Assembly (NCBI RefSeq): GCF_965196975.1
Contig: NZ_OZ239981.1
Location: 1,364,001 to 1,428,000, forward strand
Source: Endozoicomonas sp965196975
GTDB taxonomy: Bacteria; Pseudomonadota; Gammaproteobacteria; Pseudomonadales; Endozoicomonadaceae
Length of the DNA stretch: 64,000 bases
Direction of reading: 5' to 3'
Shown here: positions 14,837 to 23,801 of the stretch, piece after piece
How the letters are laid out: every line of letters starts with the position of its first letter
Numbering within the stretch: the stretch's first letter is position 1
Notes under the pieces: model-generated
What the model was told of the DNA's origin: nothing
The model's database searches: none
What the model saw: the letters and a program-made list of their open reading frames with translations, nothing else
Made by a program: the position numbers and the translations under genes

Positions 14837-14869
14837 GCTGCTATCTATCTTTCTCGAATAGATAGCAGC
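14837..14869 (+). terminator. 12-bp perfect hairpin after the reductase gene
   Basis: GCTGCTATCTAT at 14837-14848 pairs perfectly with 14858-14869 around a 9-nt loop. No T-run follows, so it is either a weak terminator or an RNA-stabilising 3' hairpin. Confidence 0.5.
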
Positions 14870-15031
14870 CCTCCGGCTGATTTTCTCTGCGCAGTTTGTA
14901 CCATTTTCTGACAGCACTTCTTTCATTCAATTGAAACTTAATAGCAATAAACCTGTAACAGCCATTGCCTAATCTCTCAGCAAATCATTCTTCCAATAAA
15001 AAATCCGTTTACTTAACGATGAGGGATATTC

Positions 15032-17062
15032 ATGAAAGCTGGATCTTCACAATTACAGAACCATCGTGATTTTCATGAGCAGCTGGAAGCACTGGGTGAT
15101 CAGCCAGATAATATTTCCAGTAACAGTACTCTGGATGATGTGGTAGAAAAGAGTCGACGAAATTTTATGAAGGGTGGACTTGGTCTTGCCATGGCTGGCT
15201 TTCTTGGCGGTTGTCTGGGCACGGCCGGGCAGAACCATAATAGTGTTCGCGGAATTGTTGCTCGACACCTGCAGCAGCCAGACATCGGGTTTAAGCCAAT
15301 TCCCGTTGAACAGGATCCGATGTTCGACGCCGTCAATGTGCCTGAAGGCTATACGGCCAGCGTCTTTTTTTCATGGGGAGATCCCGTGGAAAAAGGAGCC
15401 AGCCCCTGGCGGCCAGATGGCAGCAACAGCTGGCAGGAGCAGATGAAACAGGCTGGCCAGAATCATGATGGTATCTGGTTTTTCCCATTTCCGGATAAGC
15501 CCGATGAGCATGGTCTGCTGGTGATGAACCATGAGTATATTAATCCTACGCTCCACCCCAATGGGCTGACCATCACTGAAGATAGTCATGGCTTTAAGCA
15601 GCGGCCTGAACATGAAGTAAAAAAGGAGATGGCAGCTCACGGCGTCAGTGTTTTTGAAGTCCGCAAACAATCAAATGGTCACTGGCAGAAAGTCAACGAT
15701 TCTGACTATAACCGCAGGATCACGGGGTTTACGCCGATGGACCTGACCGGTGAAGTGTCGGGTACGGATTTTCTGAAAACCGTTGCAGACCCCGCTGGCC
15801 GTCAGGTACTGGGTACTTTGAATAATTGCGCCATGGGGGTTACCCCCTGGGGGACTTATCTCACCTGTGAAGAGAACTGGAAGAACTACTTTGTAAACCG
15901 TGATGCTGAAGACTATGAGCAACGCCCTGCTCATCATCGTTATGGTGTGGCCCAGGATAAGAACAGTAACTACTATGCATGGGAGTCAGTAGAGCCCCGT
16001 TTTAATGCTACACCAGACCACAATGCCGCTCATGGTGGTTATGTTAATGAACCCAACCGTTTTGGCTGGGTAGTGGAAATTGATCCATTTTCACCGGACA
16101 GTACCCCGAAAAAACGCACCTCCATGGGGCGACTGGTAAGGGAGTGTTCAACGCTTTCACTGGGTGATGATCGTCGTATGGCGTTCTATTTCGGTGATGA
16201 TACCCGTGGCGAATATGTCTATAAGTTTGTGCCGGATCAGGCGTATGAGCCCGGTAATCCAGCGGCAAACCGGGATATTCTGGATCATGGCACACTGTAT
16301 GTTGCTGTATTCCATGATGATGGCCGTGGTGAGTGGCGGCCACTGGTGTTTGGTCAGAACGGGTTGACCCGGCGGAATGGTTTTACCAGTCAGGCCGATG
16401 TGCTGGTGCACGCCCGTCGGGCAGCGGATATTCTGGGGGCCACCACGATGGACCGTCCGGAATGGGTTGCCGTGCATCCACAAACCCGGGAAGTCTATGT
16501 CACCCTGACCAACAATAAGCACCGCGGTAAAAAAGAGGATCAGGAAATCAATGCCGCTAACCCGCGGGAAGATAACCGCCACGGTCAGATCGTTCGCTTT
16601 ACCGAGGAAAATTCTGATCCCACGGCTACCCACTTTGACTGGGAAATCTTCCTGCTGGCCGGTGATCGTCCCGGAGCGACACTGGCTGATGGTAGTTCTG
16701 TACCTGAAAACCTGGTGGGAGATATCAAAGGCGATATTTTCTCTTCGCCGGATGGTATCTGGTTCGATTACCAGGGGCGCCTCTGGATTCAAACCGATTA
16801 CGGGGACGATGATGAACGTAACATCAATATGGGCACCAATCAGATGCTTTGCTGTGATCCGGTAACCGCAGAAGTGAAACGCTTTCTGACGGGCCCGAGG
16901 GGATGTGAAATCACCGGTGTGACCACTACGCCTGATGGTAAAGCCATGTGGGTTAATATCCAGCATCCGGCCATCAGCTTTCCGGCCAGTGATGGAAAAA
17001 CACGGCCTCGGTCGAGTACGGTGCTGATTACCAAGGATGATGGTGGTGTGGTTGGGACTTAA
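15032..17062 (+). CDS. phoX: PhoX-family alkaline phosphatase (DUF839), Tat-exported
   Basis: A 676-residue calcium-dependent phosphomonoesterase of the PhoX family, which releases phosphate from organic esters outside the cytoplasm. A long 40-residue n-region leads to a twin-arginine motif SRRNFMK (41-47) and a hydrophobic stretch ending LGGC, so it may be a Tat-exported lipoprotein. Family-typical segments include LVMNHEY (about 168-174), the TYLTCEENWKNYF region (about 275-287) and GRLVRECSTLSLGDDRRMAFYFGDD (about 367-391), seen in DUF839 proteins. An AGGG sequence lies before the ATG. It is a single gene closed by a bidirectional terminator shared with the convergent ABC operon. No convincing Pho box was found upstream. 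Confidence 0.9.
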   Translation: MKAGSSQLQNHRDFHEQLEALGDQPDNISSNSTLDDVVEKSRRNFMKGGLGLAMAGFLGGCLGTAGQNHNSVRGIVARHLQQPDIGFKPIPVEQDPMFDAVNVPEGYTASVFFSWGDPVEKGASPWRPDGSNSWQEQMKQAGQNHDGIWFFPFPDKPDEHGLLVMNHEYINPTLHPNGLTITEDSHGFKQRPEHEVKKEMAAHGVSVFEVRKQSNGHWQKVNDSDYNRRITGFTPMDLTGEVSGTDFLKTVADPAGRQVLGTLNNCAMGVTPWGTYLTCEENWKNYFVNRDAEDYEQRPAHHRYGVAQDKNSNYYAWESVEPRFNATPDHNAAHGGYVNEPNRFGWVVEIDPFSPDSTPKKRTSMGRLVRECSTLSLGDDRRMAFYFGDDTRGEYVYKFVPDQAYEPGNPAANRDILDHGTLYVAVFHDDGRGEWRPLVFGQNGLTRRNGFTSQADVLVHARRAADILGATTMDRPEWVAVHPQTREVYVTLTNNKHRGKKEDQEINAANPREDNRHGQIVRFTEENSDPTATHFDWEIFLLAGDRPGATLADGSSVPENLVGDIKGDIFSSPDGIWFDYQGRLWIQTDYGDDDERNINMGTNQMLCCDPVTAEVKRFLTGPRGCEITGVTTTPDGKAMWVNIQHPAISFPASDGKTRPRSSTVLITKDDGGVVGT

Positions 17063-17084
17063 ATGATCTGAATCTTGCTTGTAA

Positions 17085-17112
17085 AAAGGGCGAACCGCAT
17101 CGTTCGCCCTTT
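17085..17112. terminator. Bidirectional terminator between phoX and ABC operon
   Basis: AAAGGGCGAAC at 17085-17095 pairs perfectly with 17102-17112 around a 6-nt loop. A/T runs flank both sides, suiting the convergent genes. Confidence 0.85.
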
Positions 17113-17116
17113 GTCT

Positions 17117-18724
17117 TTAACAGGCACTGGGAACCGCTGCCAGCAGCTGTCTGGTATAGTTGTGCTCAGGGTACCTTAAAACAGCCTCCGCTTTTCCCTG
17201 CTCAACAATTACCCCTTCCTTCATCACCGCAACCCGGTGAGCAATATGAGGAATAATGGACAGATCATGGGTAATAAACAGATAAGAGACCTGCAGTTCA
17301 CTCTGTAACTCCAGCAGTAAATCCAGTACTTCCGCTCGAATGGACACATCCAGTGCGCTGGTGGGTTCATCGCAGATGATCAGGTCGGGCTCTACGGCCA
17401 GTGCCCGGGCAATGGCAATGCGCTGGCGCTGGCCACCGGAGAATTCGTGAGGGTATCGCAGCCGGTGTTCAGGTTCCAGCTTGACCCGTGTTAACAGCGC
17501 TTCAATCCGTTCCTGCCGCTCACTGGCAGACAGAGACATGCCAAGGCTGACCATACCTTCTTCAATAATATTGCCGACGGTCATGCGTGGGTTCATGGAC
17601 GAGAACGGGTTCTGGAAGATCACCTGGATTTTGCGCCGTAGTGGCATCATCTCTTTTCGGGACAGGGTGTTTAATGGCTGGTTGTTGTACCAGATATTGC
17701 CAGAAGTGACGGATTCCAGGTTAAGGATGGCACGGCCAGTGGTGGTTTTTCCGCAGCCGGACTCTCCGACTAACGCCAGGGTTTCACCTTTGCCGATGGT
17801 GAAGCTGACACCATCCACGGCACGAGTGTAGCTGTGTATTCGTTGAAAAAGGCCTTTACGAACGGGGAAGTGAACAGCAAGGTCTTCGACTTTCAGTAAT
17901 GGAACTTCCTCTGTGTCTGCCCGATAGCTATCCATGGCTGGAAGACTGTTGATTAATCGACGGCTGTAGTCTTCCCTGGGGTTGGCAAAGAAGTCGGCAC
18001 AGCTGCCCTGTTCAATAATCTCCCCCTGGTACATCACGCCCACCTGGTCAGCGGTCTGTCGCACGACTCCCATATCATGAGTGATCATTAGTACAGCCAG
18101 CTGGTGGCTTCGGGCCAGGGTTTGTACCAGCTCCAGAATCTGTTTCTGAATCGTGACGTCTAATGCGGTAGTAGGCTCATCGGCCAGTAGCACATCCGGT
18201 TCGCAGGCCAGGGCCATGGCGATCATTACCCGTTGCTGCTGACCACCGGACATCTGATGGGGATACCAGTCAATACGTTTCCCGGGCTCAGGGATCCCAA
18301 CCTCACCTAATAACTCAATGCAGCGATCTCGAATTTCGTCACTGTTCAATGAGGTGTGTAGCTTCAGAGTTTCTTCGATCTGCTGGCCTACCGTATGCAC
18401 CGGGTTCAGGGCCGTCATGGCATCCTGAAAAATCATGGCAACCTTCTTGCCGCGAATAGAACACATATCGTGTTCGGTCAGGCCAAAAATACTGGTGTCA
18501 GACAGTGTTATGCGACCCTGAGTGATTTTCAGTGCATCGGGCAGCAGTCTCAGTATCGACAGGGCAGCTACCGATTTACCGCTGCCAGATTCCCCGACCA
18601 GCGCATAGATTTCACCTTTTCTCAGCTCAAAGGAGACTTCTTTCAAAATCGGGGTATAAGGCGAATGCCGTAAACTGACACTGAGCTGGTCAACAGACAG
18701 GGCTACTGATTCTTTACTCATCAT
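17117..18724 (-). CDS. yejF: Peptide ABC importer, duplicated ATPase (YejF-like)
   Basis: A 535-residue fused protein with two ATP-binding cassettes, as in YejF and DppDF-type fusions. Cassette 1 has Walker A GESGSGKS (about residues 44-51), signature MSGGQ and Walker B LLADEP. Cassette 2 has GESGCGKT (about 320-327), signature FSGGQ and Walker B LIICDEP. Both have the oligopeptide-transporter C-terminal extension after each cassette. It energises uptake through the two permeases encoded immediately upstream. The ATG overlaps the upstream permease stop by 4 bp, indicating translational coupling. The gene symbol reflects architecture; the true substrate could be another oligopeptide. Confidence 0.88.
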   Translation of the reverse strand: MMSKESVALSVDQLSVSLRHSPYTPILKEVSFELRKGEIYALVGESGSGKSVAALSILRLLPDALKITQGRITLSDTSIFGLTEHDMCSIRGKKVAMIFQDAMTALNPVHTVGQQIEETLKLHTSLNSDEIRDRCIELLGEVGIPEPGKRIDWYPHQMSGGQQQRVMIAMALACEPDVLLADEPTTALDVTIQKQILELVQTLARSHQLAVLMITHDMGVVRQTADQVGVMYQGEIIEQGSCADFFANPREDYSRRLINSLPAMDSYRADTEEVPLLKVEDLAVHFPVRKGLFQRIHSYTRAVDGVSFTIGKGETLALVGESGCGKTTTGRAILNLESVTSGNIWYNNQPLNTLSRKEMMPLRRKIQVIFQNPFSSMNPRMTVGNIIEEGMVSLGMSLSASERQERIEALLTRVKLEPEHRLRYPHEFSGGQRQRIAIARALAVEPDLIICDEPTSALDVSIRAEVLDLLLELQSELQVSYLFITHDLSIIPHIAHRVAVMKEGVIVEQGKAEAVLRYPEHNYTRQLLAAVPSAC

Positions 18725-20142
18725 GCAGCCTCCAGTTGGGTTTTGGGATCAAAAGCGTCGTTCACCAGGTCAGAAAACAGATTGACCGACAGCACCAGCA
18801 CAAACATCAGGACAAAGGCTCCGCTCAGATTCCACCAGATGGAGGGCTCCCGGGACAGTTCGGTGCTGGCCATGTTGATCATATTACCCCAGCTGGCCAT
18901 GGCGGGGTCGACACCCACACCAATGTAAGAGAGTACAGCTTCGGCCAGAACCAGGGCACTGAAGTCCAGCACAAACGAGATAATAATAATGTGGCTCAGG
19001 TTGGGCAGGATATGGCGACGGATAATCTGAAAATGACTGACCCCAAAGGCATGGGCGGCCTGAACGTAATCCAGCTGGCTGATTTTCAGGGTCTCCGCCC
19101 GAAGCAGCCGGCACAGACTGGTCCAGCTGGTGATACCGAGAATAAAACAGAGGGCCAGAAACTTGGCATCCGCCTTCTCCAGACCGACTTCAAAAAAGTT
19201 CGGGTTATTGTTGATCCAGACCTGAAATAGCAGCACTGAGGCAGCAGTCAGCAGAAGCCCGGGGATAGAGATCAGTGTCGTATAAATATACTGCACCACA
19301 TCGTCAATCCACCCTTTGAAGTAGCCTGCAGCAATGCCCAGAGTAATGGCGATGGGCATGGTGATCAGTGTTGCCAGCGTACCGATTAATACACCGGTGC
19401 GAATGCCTTTCAGGCTTTCGTATAACGTATCATTACCGGCCTGGTCGGTTCCAAGCACATGGTAGAGATTGCCCAGGGTGATCAGCCAGCCAAGTAGTGC
19501 CATGATGATGGCAAACGTGATCCAGCCTGCACGCCAGGGCAGGGTGGGCTCTGATGATTTGTTCCTCTTCTTCAGCCAGTGGGCGTGCAGGCCTATCAAT
19601 AGCAGGGCAAGAGCCAGCCCCTTGCCAAGACCCAGCAGGGAGTTAAGGGCAATGTCCTGTTTTTTATCTTCATCATTTTTCAGATGCTGGCCACCGTATT
19701 TCAGCACCGGATAGTCTCTGACCCTTTCCCCACCGGGCAGCAGCAGGTTCTCTTTGTTCCAGGACTTCAGGGCAAAGGGGGCTGAGTAGGTTCGCTCGTG
19801 TCGCTCTCCCATCTCGCCCAACGCCAGGTCCAGCAGGCTGTTCACCGTATTGCTGTAAAAGACCTGCTCGCTGCCCTGACCTTCAACCGCAGGCAGTGCT
19901 TTGCGGAAATGAATGGAGTCCACCAGGGCAATGGCAATATAGGCCATGATGATCACAAAGGTACTCATACCCAGTCGTGTAGAGAACACCTGTCGCCAGC
20001 GCTGACGGTTTTCAGGGTTCTTTCTGAGGGAGAGCAGGAAAAGGGTGATGGCACCCACCAGGAAGAAGATCAGTACGTCGCTCCAGAGGATGGTCCAGAG
20101 TACGTGGAACCCAAAAAGATCTGATCCGATAGAGAAATCCAT
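18721..20142 (-). CDS. yejE: Peptide ABC importer permease (YejE-like)
   Basis: A 473-residue inner-membrane permease of the DppC/YejE type. The EAA loop that contacts the ATPase is visible as QAAHAFGVSHFQIIRRHILPN (about 353-373). It is about 130 residues longer than E. coli YejE. The extra length lies in the N-terminal half, with three membrane segments and a soluble, probably periplasmic, stretch at about 80-160. It is the third gene of a minus-strand operon and overlaps the ATPase gene by 4 bp. Confidence 0.86.
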   Translation of the reverse strand: MDFSIGSDLFGFHVLWTILWSDVLIFFLVGAITLFLLSLRKNPENRQRWRQVFSTRLGMSTFVIIMAYIAIALVDSIHFRKALPAVEGQGSEQVFYSNTVNSLLDLALGEMGERHERTYSAPFALKSWNKENLLLPGGERVRDYPVLKYGGQHLKNDEDKKQDIALNSLLGLGKGLALALLLIGLHAHWLKKRNKSSEPTLPWRAGWITFAIIMALLGWLITLGNLYHVLGTDQAGNDTLYESLKGIRTGVLIGTLATLITMPIAITLGIAAGYFKGWIDDVVQYIYTTLISIPGLLLTAASVLLFQVWINNNPNFFEVGLEKADAKFLALCFILGITSWTSLCRLLRAETLKISQLDYVQAAHAFGVSHFQIIRRHILPNLSHIIIISFVLDFSALVLAEAVLSYIGVGVDPAMASWGNMINMASTELSREPSIWWNLSGAFVLMFVLVLSVNLFSDLVNDAFDPKTQLEAA

Positions 20143-20164
20143 AGTGTCGTTTATCCCTTTCTGA

Positions 20165-21142
20165 TCAGTTTAATCGAACCCTGGGGTCGGCCCAGGTGTA
20201 AGAAATATCGGTAAGAATCAGACCGATGATGTAGAGCACCGACCCCAGGAATACCATGGCCCTGACAATGGCAAAGTCCTGGGCCTGTATGGCATCCAGC
20301 AGATAGCTGCCTAGACCAGGAATACTGAAGAAGGATTCCATGATCAGGCTGCCCATAAACAGTGAGGGGATCACCACCACCACACCGGTCAATATGGGTA
20401 GCATGGCGTTGGGAAGTACATGACGAAACAGAACACCGGCTTCACTGACTCCCTTTGCCCTGGCGGTTCTGGCAAAGTCCTGACCGGAGGCTTCGATAAA
20501 CAGGGTTCGGTACCAGCGGGCGCCGGCACCTATACCGGCAATCACACCAATGGCAATGGGCAGAATCAGAAAGCGCCAGCCATCAACCCCTTCGTTGTAA
20601 CCGGATACCGGCACCAGTCGTGAAACCTTGGCAATAAAGAACTGGCCAACCACGATGTAAAACAGGTACGACACCGACATCATGGTCACAAAGACGGCAA
20701 CGGCAAATCGGTCCAGTCGGCTGCCCCGGAACATCAACACCATCAGGGCAACGCTGATATTCACCCAGATGCCAATGATAAAGGTGGGCAGAGCCAGAGC
20801 CAGGCTCGGGCCCATGCGATCCACCACATCGGAGCGGATATTCCGGCCTTCGTCAGAGTTGCCAAAGTCAAAGGCGAACAGTTTGACGGATTTCTCGAAG
20901 AAGATGGTGCCGGTCAACTGCTCCAGACCACTGGCCTGAGGGTTATAAAACAGGGGCTGATCATAGCCCTTGTCAGCAATCCACTCCTGGATAGCCTGCT
21001 CGGTGACGTATTTGTCGCCCAGGTGAGCCCTGGCCATATCTTCTGGTGTATTGACGATAAAAAACAGAATAAACGTCAGAAGATTCACTCCGATCAAAAT
21101 AGGAATGGCGTAACAGAGCCTTCTTATGATGTAAGCGAACAT
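20165..21142 (-). CDS. yejB: Peptide ABC importer permease (YejB-like)
   Basis: A 325-residue permease of the DppB/YejB family. The typical start MFAYIIRRLCYAIPILIGVN (1-20) leads into the first membrane helix. A soluble loop at about 35-95 follows, then five further helices. The EAA motif is seen in ARTARAKGVSEAGVLFRHVLPN (about 224-245), and the C-terminal SYTWADPRVRLN is family-typical. It lies 23 bp downstream of the solute-binding protein gene and 22 bp upstream of the second permease. Confidence 0.9.
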   Translation of the reverse strand: MFAYIIRRLCYAIPILIGVNLLTFILFFIVNTPEDMARAHLGDKYVTEQAIQEWIADKGYDQPLFYNPQASGLEQLTGTIFFEKSVKLFAFDFGNSDEGRNIRSDVVDRMGPSLALALPTFIIGIWVNISVALMVLMFRGSRLDRFAVAVFVTMMSVSYLFYIVVGQFFIAKVSRLVPVSGYNEGVDGWRFLILPIAIGVIAGIGAGARWYRTLFIEASGQDFARTARAKGVSEAGVLFRHVLPNAMLPILTGVVVVIPSLFMGSLIMESFFSIPGLGSYLLDAIQAQDFAIVRAMVFLGSVLYIIGLILTDISYTWADPRVRLN

Positions 21143-21165
21143 ATCCTTCTCTCCATGAATAGGCG

Positions 21166-23334
21166 CTAGTCTTCAATCGTCAGTTTCTGACGCTGGCGAT
21201 AAGCTCTGATACCCGGTATCAATATCATCAGTAGCAAACCAATACCTGCAAACATTGGCCAGATTACCGGTTGGTTCCACGCCTTCTGTTTCTGTGCCCG
21301 GAGATCCGGGTCTACACGGAGGTATTTCAGGGTTGCCTGACTGATCCCGTGGCGTTTGGTGTTATAAACCCATTGATTGGAGAGGTAATACTCCTTGTTA
21401 TTAAAGCCCCAGATCCAGGGACTGTCTTTCTGGACGATAGCCAGCATTCGATTGATGGCTGAAAGCCTTTCCGGCCCATTCGGCAGTGTTTTTATCCGGT
21501 CATAAAGGCCGTCATATTCAGGATTATCATAGTTGGTGGAGTTACTGCCATCGCACTGACATTTAACCAGCCCCTGTCGACTGTCCAGTAGAAACAGAAA
21601 GTTTTCCGGATCGGGGTAGTCTGCCAGCCAGCCCCAGCCAAACATCTGGGTATTGCCCTGACGCATCTTCTCTTTAAAGCGGGTGTAGTCGGTGGCTCTG
21701 AACTCCAGCTGAACATTGATTTTAGCCAGCTGTTTTTTGATCCAGTCGGATCGTGGGTTGCTGTCTCCGGCCGTCGTATCCATATAAAGAATCAGTGGCT
21801 TGCCGGTTTCACGATGACGGCCATTGGGGTAGCCAGCCTCTGCTAACAGTTTCTTTGCATACTCAACCGGTTTTCTCCGTGCTGTCTGTGTAACCTCATC
21901 CCAGTCGAAGATATGGGGGTTCAAACCCTCTTTTCCGGTGGTATAGCCAAATAGCCCTGGCGGTATGGGCCCCTGGGCAACCTGGCCAATGCCATTGCGG
22001 AAGATATCGATATACTCCTGATCGTTATACACGATGCTGATGGCCTGACGCAGTTTACGCTTCTCTTCGCTGTAGCCACCCACCACCGGATCCACCATAT
22101 TAAAGCCAATATAATAAAGTGACGGGCTGACCTCTTCATCGACAACGATATCGCGGCTGGCCAGTTCTGGCGTCAGTTCGAGCCCATCCGGGCCAGTGGT
22201 GAAGGCCCGGTCAAAGGTGGCACTGTTAATATTGGAGTTGCCATCCCCCGAACGGTCATAATAGCCTTGGACAAATTTGCTCCACATGGAGGTGGCCGCT
22301 TTTTCATAGCGATAAACGGCTTTGTCGATAAACGGCAGTGGTTTTCCTGCATCGGCGAGATAGCCGCGCTCAAGGTCATTCTCAGAGCCTTCTGATGGAT
22401 AGAAGTCCTTTCTGTAATTAGGGTTTCTCTCCAGAACAATTTCCCGGTTAGGTGAGTTAACCGTCATCATGAATGGTCCGGTACCGATGGGGTTCCAGTC
22501 CAGCGTCAGGTTTTTTTCCGGAAAACCCGGGTTATGGTAGAAACGGTCGGCCTCCCAGGGCACAGGCGCGAAGAAATGCATGGCCAGCCAGTATTGAAAC
22601 TGCGGATAGATGCCTTTAATTCGAATGGCAAAAGTCAGATCATCAATTTTCTCAAGACCTTCCATATCCTGCTGGCGCAGATCCAGCCACTCTCCGGGCT
22701 GTCGGTTGTTTTTGGCCCATTGCCCGAACGCTTTCATGCCGATAATGTAGCCAGACATCAGCCCCAGCAGGGGAGACTTATTGACTGGGTCCGCCATGCG
22801 CTTGATCTGATAAATATAATCATCAGCGGTCAGGTTGCGTGTTCCGGTAGCCGGAAAATCAGTAAGCAACTTGTACTGTTCTCCTTCAGCAGGGGTACTG
22901 AAAACATACAGAGGATTACCGCTGTCGTCTTTAGCAAATGCCGGGTGAGGCTGGTACCGGGAATCCGGCTTCAAGCGAATGGTGATTCGGCTGAAAGCCG
23001 CTTCTTTGCTGTCTTCTGGCAGAGGCTGCAGTTGCTCATCCAGCAGTTCCAGAGAAGGCATGGTCGCAGCTGTTGCCGGCTCCAGTTCATAGGGCCTTTT
23101 CAGAAAGTGGTACTGCAGAGGGGGATCATAAATCTGATCAATAAACATCGCCTCTTCGGCGCTGTAGGAGCGTACCGGGTCGAGGTGCTTGGGACGGGTA
23201 ATAAAACTGCCGAAATAGGTGACCTGTTCCGGGTTGGTCGGTGGGTTTGGATCATTCCATGGACCATTGCATCCTGAGAGCAGCACGGCTGCAGTCAGAA
23301 TAGCGAGCCACTTCCAGGTGGGGCTTTGCTGCAT
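21166..23334 (-). CDS. yejA: Peptide ABC importer solute-binding lipoprotein (YejA-like) with C-terminal helix
   Basis: A 722-residue extracellular solute-binding protein of family 5 that should capture peptides for the permeases. The N-terminal signal ends in the lipobox LSGC, with the acylated Cys at residue 22. Family landmarks include GTGPFMM (about 277-283), the YIGFNMVDP stretch (about 401-409) and the GWGWLADYPDPENFLFLL region (about 567-584). It is longer than usual (about 520-620), and a hydrophobic helix near residues 688-707 is followed by a basic tail. The protein thus seems anchored at both ends. It is the first gene of the four-gene importer operon. Confidence 0.88.
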   Translation of the reverse strand: MQQSPTWKWLAILTAAVLLSGCNGPWNDPNPPTNPEQVTYFGSFITRPKHLDPVRSYSAEEAMFIDQIYDPPLQYHFLKRPYELEPATAATMPSLELLDEQLQPLPEDSKEAAFSRITIRLKPDSRYQPHPAFAKDDSGNPLYVFSTPAEGEQYKLLTDFPATGTRNLTADDYIYQIKRMADPVNKSPLLGLMSGYIIGMKAFGQWAKNNRQPGEWLDLRQQDMEGLEKIDDLTFAIRIKGIYPQFQYWLAMHFFAPVPWEADRFYHNPGFPEKNLTLDWNPIGTGPFMMTVNSPNREIVLERNPNYRKDFYPSEGSENDLERGYLADAGKPLPFIDKAVYRYEKAATSMWSKFVQGYYDRSGDGNSNINSATFDRAFTTGPDGLELTPELASRDIVVDEEVSPSLYYIGFNMVDPVVGGYSEEKRKLRQAISIVYNDQEYIDIFRNGIGQVAQGPIPPGLFGYTTGKEGLNPHIFDWDEVTQTARRKPVEYAKKLLAEAGYPNGRHRETGKPLILYMDTTAGDSNPRSDWIKKQLAKINVQLEFRATDYTRFKEKMRQGNTQMFGWGWLADYPDPENFLFLLDSRQGLVKCQCDGSNSTNYDNPEYDGLYDRIKTLPNGPERLSAINRMLAIVQKDSPWIWGFNNKEYYLSNQWVYNTKRHGISQATLKYLRVDPDLRAQKQKAWNQPVIWPMFAGIGLLLMILIPGIRAYRQRQKLTIED

Positions 23335-23801
23335 AAATCTGTTCTCATTAGAGATTATTAAATCTGTCTATGGGATTGTACGTATTCGATTGGTTTCCGT
23401 CATCTACTATGGCATTGTTCCGTGATTTCCTAATACTTGCTGAGTTATGGTAATCGACTCCTATTACGACGGCTGCCCAGCTGGATTTGAAAGTCGCGGT
23501 GCCTGTACTGGCGCTCCTGTGCATTGTTAAAGCATTAAAAATTCGTGCAGATAATTTCTACATGTTTGATGAATTAAGGACATTTGTATTGCTCTGGCCA
23601 AATGCACCTCAGTGTCCGGCAAAATAATTATCGCAAGTCTCGGATCAACGCCATTATTGAGAATACAATGATTGTGATAACTGAGAGCGTTGCTGACAGT
23701 CAGTTTTCTTTACAGTTCTTAATACAGCTACATTGATCTTCAGGTTAAGAGGCCGTCACTTTTGGACTGTTGCTCAAAAAGCAAGTTGGGTTGATGAATC
23801 A
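23335..23801. other. Divergent intergenic region, 467 bp
   Basis: This is the spacer between the minus-strand importer operon and the plus-strand LprI-like gene. It must hold promoters for both. No ORF with a ribosome-binding site, no strong hairpin and no tRNA-like structure was seen. Confidence 0.5.

Noticed and set aside
14881..15031. Pho box upstream of phoX
   Set aside because: Only a partial CTGTAACAG half-site is visible; no second half at the right spacing was found.
16157..16966. 269-codon frame antisense to phoX
   Set aside because: The sense strand encodes a complete PhoX. The antisense product has no recognisable motif and reflects codon bias.
22534..23277. 247-codon frame antisense to the solute-binding protein gene
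   Set aside because: The sense gene is full length with family motifs. The antisense frame has no start signal or conserved features.
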